This document shows, piece after piece, positions 17,240-25,521 of a DNA stretch of 53,126 nt. Within the stretch, counting starts at the first letter, position 1; each line of letters begins with the position of its first letter. The notes under the pieces were generated by a model. The model saw nothing but the letters and a program-made list of their open reading frames with translations, had not been told where the DNA came from and made no database searches. Origin of the DNA: an uncultured SAR116 cluster alpha proteobacterium (GTDB lineage Bacteria > Pseudomonadota > Alphaproteobacteria > Puniceispirillales > GCA-002684695); NCBI GenBank assembly GCA_902532475.1, contig CACAIE010000010.1, forward strand, positions 1-53,126. Direction: 5' to 3'. Both the position numbers and the translations under genes were made by a program.

Positions 17240-18646
17240 TTAAAAATTTTTCTTTGAAATGGTATAAGATTCATCGTTAAACCATAGTCCTCCAAATTTC
17301 TTAAGTATTTCTTTAGTTATTTCTAAATAATCAATAGATCTCATTGCTTCTTCTAATCTTTGCTCATCTATTTGCCCAACATAAGTCGCTGCATTCCATG
17401 CTGCAAAAAGTGTAGAAGTTCCTATACTCGCTTCTAATTCGCTAGGAAGAGAATGCATGTGATATTTAAAAATCGATCGAATATCTGAGTTTGATTTAAT
17501 ATTAAAATACCTTCTATCTGAACCCAATTCAGTTTTCAGAGCTTTCAATAATGAATGCCTGTCACTTATAAAGGGGTTCTCATTAGGCCAAATGTTTTTA
17601 ATTATTTCATGCCCTGGATCCTCTCCACTTGAATGAATGCCTATCAACCTTCCACCATTACCCAAAGAGTTTACTAATGGCAGCAAAACATTTCTTGATT
17701 TAGTTTGTGAAGAGACCCTTAGTCTGTAAGGTTGTGAAGCTATAACTAAATCAAAATCTGCTTTTTTAATATCTTGTTTTGGGATGACATTATTTAATAA
17801 AAACTTGTGATCTTCTCTGTATATGACTAAAACAGTAGGTCTTTCATAAATAGGATTTCCAGTTTTTGGACTGTGCCCTGCTTGCCAATTTTCATCTAAA
17901 AAATCTCTTAAACCACCTAATTGTTCAGAAAACTCATGCGATGAACTTCCCTGAAGAGCAACTTCCTTCCAAACCATTGCGCTAGAAGAAATCATTGATT
18001 TAGGTTTCAACCAAGGTGCTTCAGAATAAAACAGGTTTGTAAAAACCAAAACAGACGCTGGATGCTCAAATAATCTGTCAGACATTTTAGAAAGACAAAT
18101 TCTTACATCTTCTAAACTAATTTCTTTACCAGAAATATAAAAAGGCATTGTAGGAAAACGATGATGCATTTCTCTCATTACTCCAGCTAAAACAGTTCCA
18201 TCGCCCATTCCAGCGTCAAAAACTCTTAAAGCTGGAGGTTTTGGCCTAACATGACCTAATTCCATTCCTATTTTATTGGATATCACTTCTTTTTCACTGC
18301 ATGTAGAGACAAAAAGAAGATATTTTTGCCTGTTATCAAAAAACCTAAAGTTTTTCTTTTTTGATATGCTTTCTTCTATATTGCCAAGATTTAAGTTAAC
18401 TTTATGATCTTTCTCTTCAGGTAAAACATGTAAATTTTGTGGATCCATTGTCAAATTAGTCATCCCACCATTTTTTCCAATAAATTTGCTAACCTTGCTC
18501 CAAGTTTCAGGAGTTACCCTAGCACCGGTCCTTAATCGTGATACAAATTTCCCATCATTAACTGATTTTCTTCCAAACGTTGATTCTGCCATTTTATATA
18601 GTTGGCAATAATCAATAATAGCCGTTAGTAATTTATCTTTTGACAT
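17240..18646 (-). CDS. Fusion of a small HTH-like domain and a SAM methyltransferase-like domain, function unknown
   Basis: Protein of 468 residues that I do not recognise as a named enzyme. Residues 1-60 (AESTFGRKSVNDGKFVSRLRTG, split here as AESTFGRKS then VNDGKFVSRL) resemble a short helix-turn-helix-like domain seen alone or fused in many alphaproteobacteria. Residues 100-350 look like a Rossmann methyltransferase: motif I RVFDAGMGDGT (D144), an acidic end of strand 2 near SGKEIS, and a later strand LVIASQPYRLR. No substrate motif such as NPPY is present. No ribosome site is visible before the ATG at 18646. DNA, RNA or small molecules could be the target. The next gene upstream on this strand, pdxA, lies 107 bases away behind a possible terminator. 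Confidence 0.7.
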   Translation of the reverse strand: MSKDKLLTAIIDYCQLYKMAESTFGRKSVNDGKFVSRLRTGARVTPETWSKVSKFIGKNGGMTNLTMDPQNLHVLPEEKDHKVNLNLGNIEESISKKKNFRFFDNRQKYLLFVSTCSEKEVISNKIGMELGHVRPKPPALRVFDAGMGDGTVLAGVMREMHHRFPTMPFYISGKEISLEDVRICLSKMSDRLFEHPASVLVFTNLFYSEAPWLKPKSMISSSAMVWKEVALQGSSSHEFSEQLGGLRDFLDENWQAGHSPKTGNPIYERPTVLVIYREDHKFLLNNVIPKQDIKKADFDLVIASQPYRLRVSSQTKSRNVLLPLVNSLGNGGRLIGIHSSGEDPGHEIIKNIWPNENPFISDRHSLLKALKTELGSDRRYFNIKSNSDIRSIFKYHMHSLPSELEASIGTSTLFAAWNAATYVGQIDEQRLEEAMRSIDYLEITKEILKKFGGLWFNDESYTISKKNF

Positions 18647-18735
18647 CGTTAATTTTGGACTTCAACTCTTGTTGTGAGAATCACTTATCACATATTTATA
18701 TTGGGCAGCAAACCACAAAAAATAAATTAAGTAAT

Positions 18736-18753
18736 AGTGGGATTAGTCCCACT
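18736..18753 (-). terminator. Short hairpin directly after pdxA
   Basis: On the minus strand AGTGGGA-CTAA-TCCCACT forms a 7-bp stem touching the pdxA stop codon, followed by ATTACTTAATTTATTTTTT. The U-run is delayed, so termination may be weak. Confidence 0.5.
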
Positions 18754-19734
18754 TTAAAGAGATAGTCTTTGAGCTAATTTTATTGCTGAAATAAAACTTT
18801 CCATTGAAGCAACTCCTTTACCCGCTATGTCAAATGCTGTTCCATGATCAGTGCTAGTCCTGATAAAATCTAGTCCTAGTGTAATATTAACTCCATCCTC
18901 AATTCCATTATATTTAATTGGAATTAAACCTTGATCATGGTATTGGGCAACCACTACATCAAATTTGCCCATTTTTGCATTCATAAAAACAGTGTCCCCT
19001 GGAAATGGACCCCGTGCATCAATGCCTTGCTCAATAGCTAATTTTATAGCCGGCTTAATAATTTCTTTTTCTTCGTTCCCAAACAAGCCCTCCTCACCCG
19101 CATGCGGATTTAATGCTGCTACAGCAATTATTGGATCTTTTATTCCAAACATTTGGGCTCCTTTGTAAGCAAGTTTAATGACTTCAAATTCTTTTTGAAC
19201 ACTAATTCTTTGAATTGCTTCCACTAAAGAGCAATGCAAAGTGACAAGAACTGTTTTAATATCCTTGTTTAAAAGCATCATTGCTACTTTTTCAGAACCC
19301 GAATATTTTGATAAAATTTCAGTATGACCAAGAAAATTTACCCTTGCTAAATTTAATGATTTTTTATTAATTGGAGCTGTTACAATTCCTGAAACTTTTT
19401 TAAGTTTGGCTAATTTAATGGCCTCAACTATAGCATTAAAGCTTGCCTTTCCACTTTCAGCAGAAGTCTCTCCAAAATTTGGTTTTTTAGTTAATTCACT
19501 AGTAATTAATAAATTTACAACGTTGGACTTAAAATTTGCTTCTGATAAGGATTTTATTTTATTTAATTCAAATTTAAGACCAAATCTTTCAATTGCAGAT
19601 TCAAAAATTAAGGGATCCCCTAAAATAAGATAATTATTATTTTTTAAAACTGCTAAGGACTTTAAAATAATTTCTGGGCCTATTCCTGAAGGATCTCCCA
19701 TAGTTATAGCCAAAGGTTGGGGTTTGTTTTTCAT
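18754..19734 (-). CDS. pdxA: 4-hydroxythreonine-4-phosphate dehydrogenase (PdxA family)
   Basis: Protein of 326 residues that oxidises 4-phosphohydroxy-L-threonine in pyridoxal phosphate synthesis. It opens with AITMGDPSGIGPEI, the PdxA signature. Metal-binding histidines are in LGHTEIL and VAQYHDQGLIP, and the C-terminal TSTDHGTAFDIAGKG is canonical. The frame can start at TTG (19737) or the adjacent ATG (19734); the ATG is chosen. Biosynthetic pdxA often sits beside surA and ksgA; here it is divergent from the aconitase X genes with about 80 bases between. That context leaves open a PdxA2-like catabolic dehydrogenase acting on a related 4-phospho-acid. Confidence 0.9.
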   Translation of the reverse strand: MKNKPQPLAITMGDPSGIGPEIILKSLAVLKNNNYLILGDPLIFESAIERFGLKFELNKIKSLSEANFKSNVVNLLITSELTKKPNFGETSAESGKASFNAIVEAIKLAKLKKVSGIVTAPINKKSLNLARVNFLGHTEILSKYSGSEKVAMMLLNKDIKTVLVTLHCSLVEAIQRISVQKEFEVIKLAYKGAQMFGIKDPIIAVAALNPHAGEEGLFGNEEKEIIKPAIKLAIEQGIDARGPFPGDTVFMNAKMGKFDVVVAQYHDQGLIPIKYNGIEDGVNITLGLDFIRTSTDHGTAFDIAGKGVASMESFISAIKLAQRLSL

Positions 19735-19817
19735 CAAATTCTAAAACACTATTATTTTGTAAGTATATACATTAACCTGATTTTATATTTATTATCAAAA
19801 AAAAAAAATCTATACTT

Positions 19818-21056
19818 ATGGAATTAAACGATTTTGAATTAGAAATTCAATCAGGAAAACATGGAGAGCCAAGAAGATTGGCTATTGAGCATCAAATCCA
19901 AATCGGAAGATTTTTTGATGCGAAAAAATTGATAGAGATCAGTCAAGTGCACATAATGGCAGACACTGAAGCTTTGGGTCTTTCAGGCATTCAATTCTTA
20001 GAAAACATTTCAAATCATAGCGAAAATGAAAGAAAAGTTTTAGTCCCCACAATAACAGATCCAAGGGGAGCTGATTTTAATTCATATAAAAGAATCAAAC
20101 AAAATAAAAATTTTATTGATATGGAATTAAGAACAGTAAATGCATTTAAAAAGTTAAGTGTAATGATGACTGATACATGCATTAATTATCAAGTTTTTAT
20201 GCCTCCTGTGTTAGGTGAAAATTTAGCTTTTGGAGATACTGGTTCAAGCATTTACGCGAATAGTGTTCTTGGCGCTAGAACCAATTTTGAAGGTGGCCCT
20301 TCTGCATTGGCCGCAAGTTTAACTGGAAGAACACCAATGTACGGGCTCCACCTAGATAGTAAAAGACTTGCAAATAAATCTTTCAAAGTTTCTCTTGAGC
20401 TAAACAATTTAAGTGATTGGGGAGCGCTTGGGGGAATTATTGGCAAACAAATGTCTTCTTATTGGGACATTCCGATCATTTATGGAATAAATCAAAAGCC
20501 TACCTCAGATCAACTAAAACATTTTGGCGCAGCGTTAGCTTCTTTTGGTTCCACGCCAATGTTTCATATAGATGGCATTACACCTGAAGCATATTTAAAT
20601 AACAAAATTAGTTCGGCAAATAAAATTGTAGATGGAACAGATTTGAAAAACTTTTATAATAGTTTTTTACCTGATAGTGATAAACTAGATGTTGTTGTTT
20701 TTTCTGCTCCACAGTTATCATTAGATGAAATGAGAGTCCTGTCTGAAATAATCGATGGAAGAAAAATTCATCCTGACGTGAGCCTGATAGTTTGCACTGC
20801 TCCATCAATAAAAGTGTTATGTGATAAAAATAATATTACACAAAAAATTGAAAGGTCGGGTGGCATTGTATTGGAAGGTGTCTGTTTTTACAATATGCAC
20901 GCAAGAGAAATTGGAGAAGCCAATGGGTGGAAACGATTGATGAGCAACTCTGCTAAGATAGTAAATATCCTTGGTGGTTATGGCTATGAAACAATTTTAT
21001 CTTCAATGGAGAAATGCATAGATTCTGCATGTAAGGGAAAAATTATTCATGGATAA
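19818..21056 (+). CDS. Aconitase X, large (catalytic) subunit; probable cis-3-hydroxy-L-proline dehydratase
   Basis: DUF521 protein of 412 residues. Typical features are MADTEALG, MTDTCINYQVF (cluster or metal-binding cysteine and neighbours), GENLAFGDTGSSIYANSVLGARTN (seen as GENLAFGDTG then SSIYANS) and ARTNFEGGPSALAASLTGR. Bacterial two-subunit aconitase X enzymes characterised so far are cis-3-hydroxy-L-proline dehydratases; archaeal ones dehydrate mevalonate 5-phosphate. No mevalonate genes are seen here, so a hydroxyproline-type substrate is more likely. The small subunit overlaps by 8 bases, giving coupled translation. No clear ribosome site precedes the ATG. No pyrroline-carboxylate reductase, the usual next step, is in the window. 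Confidence 0.87.
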   Translation: MELNDFELEIQSGKHGEPRRLAIEHQIQIGRFFDAKKLIEISQVHIMADTEALGLSGIQFLENISNHSENERKVLVPTITDPRGADFNSYKRIKQNKNFIDMELRTVNAFKKLSVMMTDTCINYQVFMPPVLGENLAFGDTGSSIYANSVLGARTNFEGGPSALAASLTGRTPMYGLHLDSKRLANKSFKVSLELNNLSDWGALGGIIGKQMSSYWDIPIIYGINQKPTSDQLKHFGAALASFGSTPMFHIDGITPEAYLNNKISSANKIVDGTDLKNFYNSFLPDSDKLDVVVFSAPQLSLDEMRVLSEIIDGRKIHPDVSLIVCTAPSIKVLCDKNNITQKIERSGGIVLEGVCFYNMHAREIGEANGWKRLMSNSAKIVNILGGYGYETILSSMEKCIDSACKGKIIHG

Positions 21057-21459
21057 AAAAATTTTTCAAGGTCATGTTGGGATTGGAAAAACTTTAGAAG
21101 GTATAGCTCTTGTAGCAAATGATAATTTCAGTGCAAGGTATGATCTAAATAGGCAAAAGGGAATTTTTTCAAGAAGATCTCACAAATTATTTAACCAGAG
21201 TTATGTTAACAAAATATTGGTATTAAATGTTGCCAAGGGCGGTGTTGCAACTGCTTGGATGCTTAAAAGCATGGTTGACCGTCTAATGGCACCAAAGGGT
21301 TTGCTGTTAAATGTTGCAAATCCAATAATAGCACAAGGCGCCGCCCATGCAAACATGGTTCTTATCGATAGGTTTATGGAAGATATTACTATTGTAATAA
21401 ACTCAGGTGATAAATTAAAATTATGCCCTGAAAATGGTACAGTAGAAATTTTAACTTAA
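21049..21459 (+). CDS. Aconitase X, small (swivel) subunit
   Basis: DUF126 protein of 136 residues matching the swivelling beta/alpha domain of aconitase. The motif AKGGVATAWMLKSM and the stretch NPIIAQGAAHANMVLIDRF (NPIIAQGAA) are typical; the conserved serine or related residue region that closes the active site is around residues 58-70. It starts 8 bases inside the large-subunit gene, as expected for obligate partners. It is useless alone and shares the large subunit's function. Confidence 0.87.
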   Translation: MDKKIFQGHVGIGKTLEGIALVANDNFSARYDLNRQKGIFSRRSHKLFNQSYVNKILVLNVAKGGVATAWMLKSMVDRLMAPKGLLLNVANPIIAQGAAHANMVLIDRFMEDITIVINSGDKLKLCPENGTVEILT

Positions 21460-21473
21460 TCAAAGAGGTGATT

Positions 21474-21821
21474 TTGAATAAATTTATATACAAAATTTGC
21501 CCAAAAAAAGATTGGGAAATAGCTGAAAAAAATGGCGTTTTCATTGGGTCTGGAATTGATTTAATTGATAATTTTATTCATTTTTCTACATCCAAACAAG
21601 TCAAGGAGACTGCAAGACTTCATTTCAATGGAGTAAAAAACTTGCGTCTAATTAAGGTCAAATCAGATAATTTAAACATCAAGTGGGAAATTTCTAGAAA
21701 TGGCCAACTTTTTCCACATTTATATAATAAACTTCTCCTTTCTGATGTATTGTCAGTTTACCATTTAGAGTTAGACAACAATAATAATCACATATTTCCT
21801 TCAGAATTAGATGATCAATAA
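21474..21821 (+). CDS. DUF952 domain protein
   Basis: Cytoplasmic protein of 115 residues. MNKFIYKICPKKDWE, FIHFSTSKQVKETA and the late FPHLYNKL stretch match DUF952, a small fold related to ADP-ribose-binding or glutathione-associated proteins with no firm function. A GTG at 21468 is possible, but it lies inside the ribosome site AGAGGTGA, which is spaced correctly for the TTG at 21474, so the TTG is chosen. It follows the aconitase X small subunit by 14 bases and overlaps the next gene by 11 bases, so it is in the same operon. Confidence 0.85.
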   Translation: MNKFIYKICPKKDWEIAEKNGVFIGSGIDLIDNFIHFSTSKQVKETARLHFNGVKNLRLIKVKSDNLNIKWEISRNGQLFPHLYNKLLLSDVLSVYHLELDNNNNHIFPSELDDQ

Positions 21822-22734
21822 AGTATTAAATGCATTTAATGCATTGCCTATTGTATTTTTAGCCGGGATATTTATGATTTTTTCGGGTGTATGCGCCTCT
21901 TTAACTTCTGCTTTTGTCAGGCTTGCTTCACAGGAAATGCATCCGTTCCAAATTGCTTTTTTCAGAACAGTTTTGGTAATACCACTAATCGCACCAATCA
22001 TAATAAAGAATAACCTTAGTGTAATTAGAACAAACTATCCATTTCTTACTTTCATAAGAAGTATTGCAGGAAGTGGAGCAATGCTATTTTCTTTCTATGG
22101 TATTAGTATGACAGAATTATCTAAAGCTCAGGCTTTATCATTTACCATTCCTATATTTGCAACTTTACTTGCAATAATATTTTTTAATGAATTAGTTGGC
22201 TTTCGACGCTGGAGTGCGATGCTACTGGGTTTTATTGGTGCTTTAATAGTTTTAAGACCTGATTTAAATATAAGCATTGGTCCAGTTTCTGTCATCATTG
22301 CATGCATATTATGGTCAATCTCAGTGCTATTAGCTAAAAAGCTTACAGAATCAGATACAAATGTTTCTATAACTTTTTGGCAATCTGTTGGGATTATACC
22401 TTTGTCTTTTTTAGCTTCAATATTTGTTTGGCAATGGATAAATTTTCATCAGTTTTTATTACTATTATTTATCACGTTTGTTGGAACCCTAACACAACTT
22501 TCACTAAATTACGCTCTTAAGAGAGGCAAAATTTCTTTTATTTTACCGCTGGATTACTTGCGACTGATTTGGGCAGTAACTTTAGGTTACATAATGTTTG
22601 GAGAAATTCCGCTTCAAACTGTGTGGGTTGGCGGGACCATAATTGTTGCCGCTACAACATATATTGGAATAAGAGAAAATTATATTTTAAACCAAAATAG
22701 AAAATCAACTCGCAACATTTTAGATCATCATTAA
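21811..22734 (+). CDS. EamA/DMT-family transporter
   Basis: Integral membrane protein of 307 residues with about ten helices arranged as two EamA repeats (each near 140 residues). The first repeat has RLASQEMHPFQIAFFRTV and ends with RRWSAMLLGFIGALIVLRP, a hallmark of the family. These carriers export or import amino acids, purines or similar metabolites; the substrate cannot be read. The ATG lies 11 bases inside the DUF952 gene, so it is co-translated with the aconitase X operon and may move a related metabolite. Confidence 0.9.
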   Translation: MINKVLNAFNALPIVFLAGIFMIFSGVCASLTSAFVRLASQEMHPFQIAFFRTVLVIPLIAPIIIKNNLSVIRTNYPFLTFIRSIAGSGAMLFSFYGISMTELSKAQALSFTIPIFATLLAIIFFNELVGFRRWSAMLLGFIGALIVLRPDLNISIGPVSVIIACILWSISVLLAKKLTESDTNVSITFWQSVGIIPLSFLASIFVWQWINFHQFLLLLFITFVGTLTQLSLNYALKRGKISFILPLDYLRLIWAVTLGYIMFGEIPLQTVWVGGTIIVAATTYIGIRENYILNQNRKSTRNILDHH

Positions 22735-22815
22735 AGTAATTGATGCTAACCCAAAATATCCAGAAATTAACAATAAATCTAATAGCTCTTTTTAACTACT
22801 TTTATTTGTCTAAAG

Positions 22816-23316
22816 TTAACATTTTTTATATTTATTTCTAAAGCAGGTTTTTGCCTTTTCAAGCGCAAGAACCTTATCACTTTCATCAATTTCCGAAGAT
22901 AAAATCTGCAGCAAAGTTTTAGCATCGGAATCTCCATTTGAACTCGCTATTTCCCACCACATAAAAGCACTTTCTTTGTCTGCAGGGGTTCCCATACCTT
23001 GATCATAAATATAACCTAGAGAAACTTGAGCTGGAGTGTAACCCTGTTCAGCAGACTGTTTAAACCAGTTAAATGAAATATTATAAATTTTTTAACCCCT
23101 GCCCTCTTTAGAACATAACCCCTAAACTATTTTGTGCTATGGGATCTCCATTTTCAGCTAATGGTTTCCATACTTCAAGAGCAAGTTGAAAATTATTATC
23201 TTGGCATGAATCGAACCCATTGAGGATATCATCACTTACTGCTAAATTACTGAAACAAAATAAAAAAATATAAAGATCAGATTTATAGTATTTTTTATAA
23301 TTTGATATCCAAACAT
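22816..23316 (-). pseudogene. Broken Sel1-repeat secreted protein gene
   Basis: Between two EamA genes the minus strand carries a decayed gene. It starts at ATG 23316 with a hydrophobic leader (MFGYQIIKNTINLIFIFFYF), then meets a stop. A second frame continues with SDDILNGFDSCQDNN and the Sel1-like ALEVWKPLAENGDPIAQNSLGVMF, then a TAA. A third frame, at 23092-22816, gives NWFKQSAEQGYTPAQVSLGYI and MWWEIASSNGDSDAK, then ends at 22816. These are clear Sel1 (TPR-like) repeats of about 36 residues. At least two frame changes plus the stop make it non-functional unless the assembly is wrong here. The rest of the 22735-23392 gap holds nothing recognisable. Confidence 0.75.
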
Positions 23317-23392
23317 AAAAAAATAGTATTCAGTTTAACTATGTTCAAACTTTAGTATCACGTTAATGAATATAATATCAATAGAGTAGAAG

Positions 23393-24355
23393 TTGTTCAA
23401 AATTATAAATATATCATTATTGAGTATTTTATGCGCGATAGGAGCTTCATTTTGTTTTTCATTAAGTGACATCACTGTTAAACTACTTAGTGGAAACTAC
23501 CCATTACATGAAATTATTTTAATAAGATCAATAACTGCTTTAATTTTTACTTTAATTCTTTTTTTACCTTTGGAAGGAGGCCTTAAGTCTCTAAAAACCA
23601 AAAGGCCTGTTGCACATTTATTCAGAGGTATACTTTTAGTTTTTGCTAATTTATTTTTCTTCCTAGGAATAGTTTCTCTTCCAATTGCTGAGTGCACAGC
23701 AATATTTTTTATTGCCCCTCTTCTAATAACTTTGTTTTCATCTTTAATTCTTAAAGAAAAGATTAGAGCAAGGAGAATATCTGCTTTATTCATTGGGTTT
23801 TTTGGGGTGTTAATAATTATAAAACCTGGTCAAATTAGCTTTCAGTGGATTACATTATTACCTTTATCAGCAGCTATTTGTTATGCTGGCTTGCACACAA
23901 TGACTAGACAAATGGGATTGTCAGAGAAAGCATCCACTTTAAGCTTCTATATTCAATTTTCATTTATTATCGTTAGTTTGCTTATGGGTCTAACACTTGG
24001 GGGTGGCCAGTTTTCAGGTTACGAAAATCCTTCTATGGAGTTTCTTGTAAAAGCTTGGTCTTGGCCTTTGAAAAGTCATTGGTTAGCCATATTCGGTATT
24101 GGAATTGCCAGTTCAATTGGTGGATATTTAATTTCACAAGCCTACAGAATTAGTGAGGCTGGACTTGTGGCGCCATTCGAGTATACAAGTTTAATTTTAT
24201 CTATTTTTTGGGGAATTATTATTTGGAATGAGTGGCTGGACTTAACTTCTTTATTCGGAATTATATTGATTTTAACTTCAGGTATCTATATAGCAATACG
24301 TGAAGTTCAGGTTGGCGTAAAGCCGAGTGCAAAGAGAACTTCAGGAAGAAGATAG
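23393..24355 (+). CDS. EamA/DMT-family transporter
   Basis: Second EamA carrier, 320 residues and about ten helices. The first repeat reads LCAIGASFCFSLSDITVKLLSG and HEIILIRSITALIF; the repeat boundary is RRISALFIGFFGVLIIIKPG. The start is TTG with AGAGTAGAAG just upstream; no ATG is available before the first helix. It is similar in type to the gene at 21811 but clearly different in sequence, so not a recent duplicate. It has a slightly basic C-terminal tail (KPSAKRTSGRR). It is convergent with the glutathione S-transferase gene. Confidence 0.88.
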   Translation: MFKIINISLLSILCAIGASFCFSLSDITVKLLSGNYPLHEIILIRSITALIFTLILFLPLEGGLKSLKTKRPVAHLFRGILLVFANLFFFLGIVSLPIAECTAIFFIAPLLITLFSSLILKEKIRARRISALFIGFFGVLIIIKPGQISFQWITLLPLSAAICYAGLHTMTRQMGLSEKASTLSFYIQFSFIIVSLLMGLTLGGGQFSGYENPSMEFLVKAWSWPLKSHWLAIFGIGIASSIGGYLISQAYRISEAGLVAPFEYTSLILSIFWGIIIWNEWLDLTSLFGIILILTSGIYIAIREVQVGVKPSAKRTSGRR

Positions 24356-24368
24356 TTATTAGATTTAG

Positions 24369-25061
24369 TTAAGATTCACTGGTTGTTTTAACCTTCTTAC
24401 CATTGACAATCATCTTCGGAGCAATTCCCACATCTATTAATTCAGGTCTTGTTTCTAGGTAGTGTTGTATGTTTGGAAGCTTTTCAAATTCATTCATCAA
24501 TTGATTAACTCTTGGATGCAGATCCAAAATATTAGGATCTAAAATTTTAGCTAGAGAAAAATGATGGTATGCAGAAAAATCACAATAATAGGGTCTTTCT
24601 CCAAAGAAAAATGGACCATCAGATAACTTTTCTAACTGTCTATTAAAATTATTTAAAATGGTAGGAAAAGAGTTTAAAAATTGTGTTTTATGAGTTTCGT
24701 GCTGTTCGCCAACAAACACATTAACTGTAGGATTTAAGGGGGAAAAAAGTGCATGCGTACTTTCAAAAATGGCATCGGCCTGAGCTGCCATTAAACTGTC
24801 TTTAGGCATTGTACCTGTCAATGGAGCCAAATACCTAATAATTGAATTACTTTGCCAAATATGAATTTTATTATCAACTATAAGCAAGGGTAACTGATTA
24901 AATGGAGCGTCCTTTTTTGCTTCTGACCAAGGCTTTTTAAAAAACTCTAAAGACATCTCATAACTATACTTCAAATTTGAGTAATGCATCATCATTTGAG
25001 CAGCTTCCGTCAAAGCTCTTAATCTAAAATAAATCAATCGGATATTGGGTTGGGATTTCAT
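24369..25061 (-). CDS. Glutathione S-transferase-like protein
   Basis: Cytosolic protein of 230 residues with the thioredoxin-like N-terminal domain (IRLIYFRLRALTEAAQMMM; the ESxSIxRYL region appears as IWQSNSIIRYLA) and the all-helical C-terminal domain with the YCDFSAYHHF stretch. The layout resembles sigma-class GSTs. GTG 25070, ATG 25067 and ATG 25061 are possible starts. TAGGAG is 8 bases before the ATG at 25061, which is chosen. Conjugation or peroxidase activity is plausible but the substrate is unknown. Confidence 0.87.
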   Translation of the reverse strand: MKSQPNIRLIYFRLRALTEAAQMMMHYSNLKYSYEMSLEFFKKPWSEAKKDAPFNQLPLLIVDNKIHIWQSNSIIRYLAPLTGTMPKDSLMAAQADAIFESTHALFSPLNPTVNVFVGEQHETHKTQFLNSFPTILNNFNRQLEKLSDGPFFFGERPYYCDFSAYHHFSLAKILDPNILDLHPRVNQLMNEFEKLPNIQHYLETRPELIDVGIAPKMIVNGKKVKTTSES

Positions 25062-25084
25062 AATCATCACTCCTATAATTTTCT

Positions 25085-25339
25085 TTAACCACCACGCCTT
25101 AAAAAATCAGAACCAACGTTCCCCCAATGAAATCTTGGGTAAAAAGGAAATTCTTCAGTTGGAAAATAAACAAATTTTCCATTTAAATTTCCTCCGTTAC
25201 ACTTGTCTAATGAGCCAGATCCTTCCTCAAATTTATAGTCTTGGAGATAGCTCCCATCAAAATTACCATATGGCTCAGACTTTCTTTCTCCTGTTTTAAT
25301 TACCCATGAAGATTTAACTTTTGTGCCTATATAGCTAAG
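25085..25339 (-). pseudogene. C-terminal remnant of a YHYH-domain secreted protein
   Basis: Reading the minus strand from the tRNA gene gives about 84 codons ending at TAA 25085. They include KSSWVIKTGERKSEPYGNFD, then SYLQDYKFEEGSGSLDKCNG and FPFYPRFHWG. This matches the C-terminal end of YHYH-domain proteins (pattern G.RP.GP.G..DGTF..DYEY..G.GDLD.CNG). A TGA cuts the frame at 25340-25342 and there is no start codon or N-terminal part, so it is a truncated relic. It ends about 10 bases from the tRNA-Arg gene, consistent with a deletion or insertion at the tRNA. Confidence 0.7.
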
Positions 25340-25351
25340 TCATTAATTTAA

Positions 25352-25428
25352 TGGCGACTCCGGGAAGACTCGAACTCCCAACCCTCTGATTAGAAGTCAG
25401 ATGCTCTATCCAGTTGAGCTACGGAGCC
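25352..25428 (-). tRNA. tRNA-Arg (anticodon TCT)
   Basis: On the minus strand the gene reads GGCTCCG (acceptor), then the D-arm GCTCAACTGGATAGAGC, an anticodon arm CTGACTTCTAATCAG with anticodon TCT at 25394-25392, the T-arm GGGAGTTCGAGTCTTCC and the closing acceptor strand CGGAGTC. The acceptor pairs fully with one G-U. G73 and a genome-encoded CCA follow (25354-25352). It reads AGA codons, which are common in this AT-rich genome. Gene relics and a foreign-looking transporter lie on its upstream side (higher coordinates). Confidence 0.95.
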
Positions 25429-25521
25429 GCATAAAAGTTTTATATCAGAAAATTTCTTATTGTATATTATAAATTTTATATATGTTTTGAACTTTTTTTT
25501 ATAAAAATAAGTGTATTCCTT

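Noticed and set aside
25045-25299. Plus-strand open frame of 84 codons near the tRNA gene
   Set aside because: It runs antisense to the GST start and the YHYH remnant, which is clearly coding-like on the other strand.
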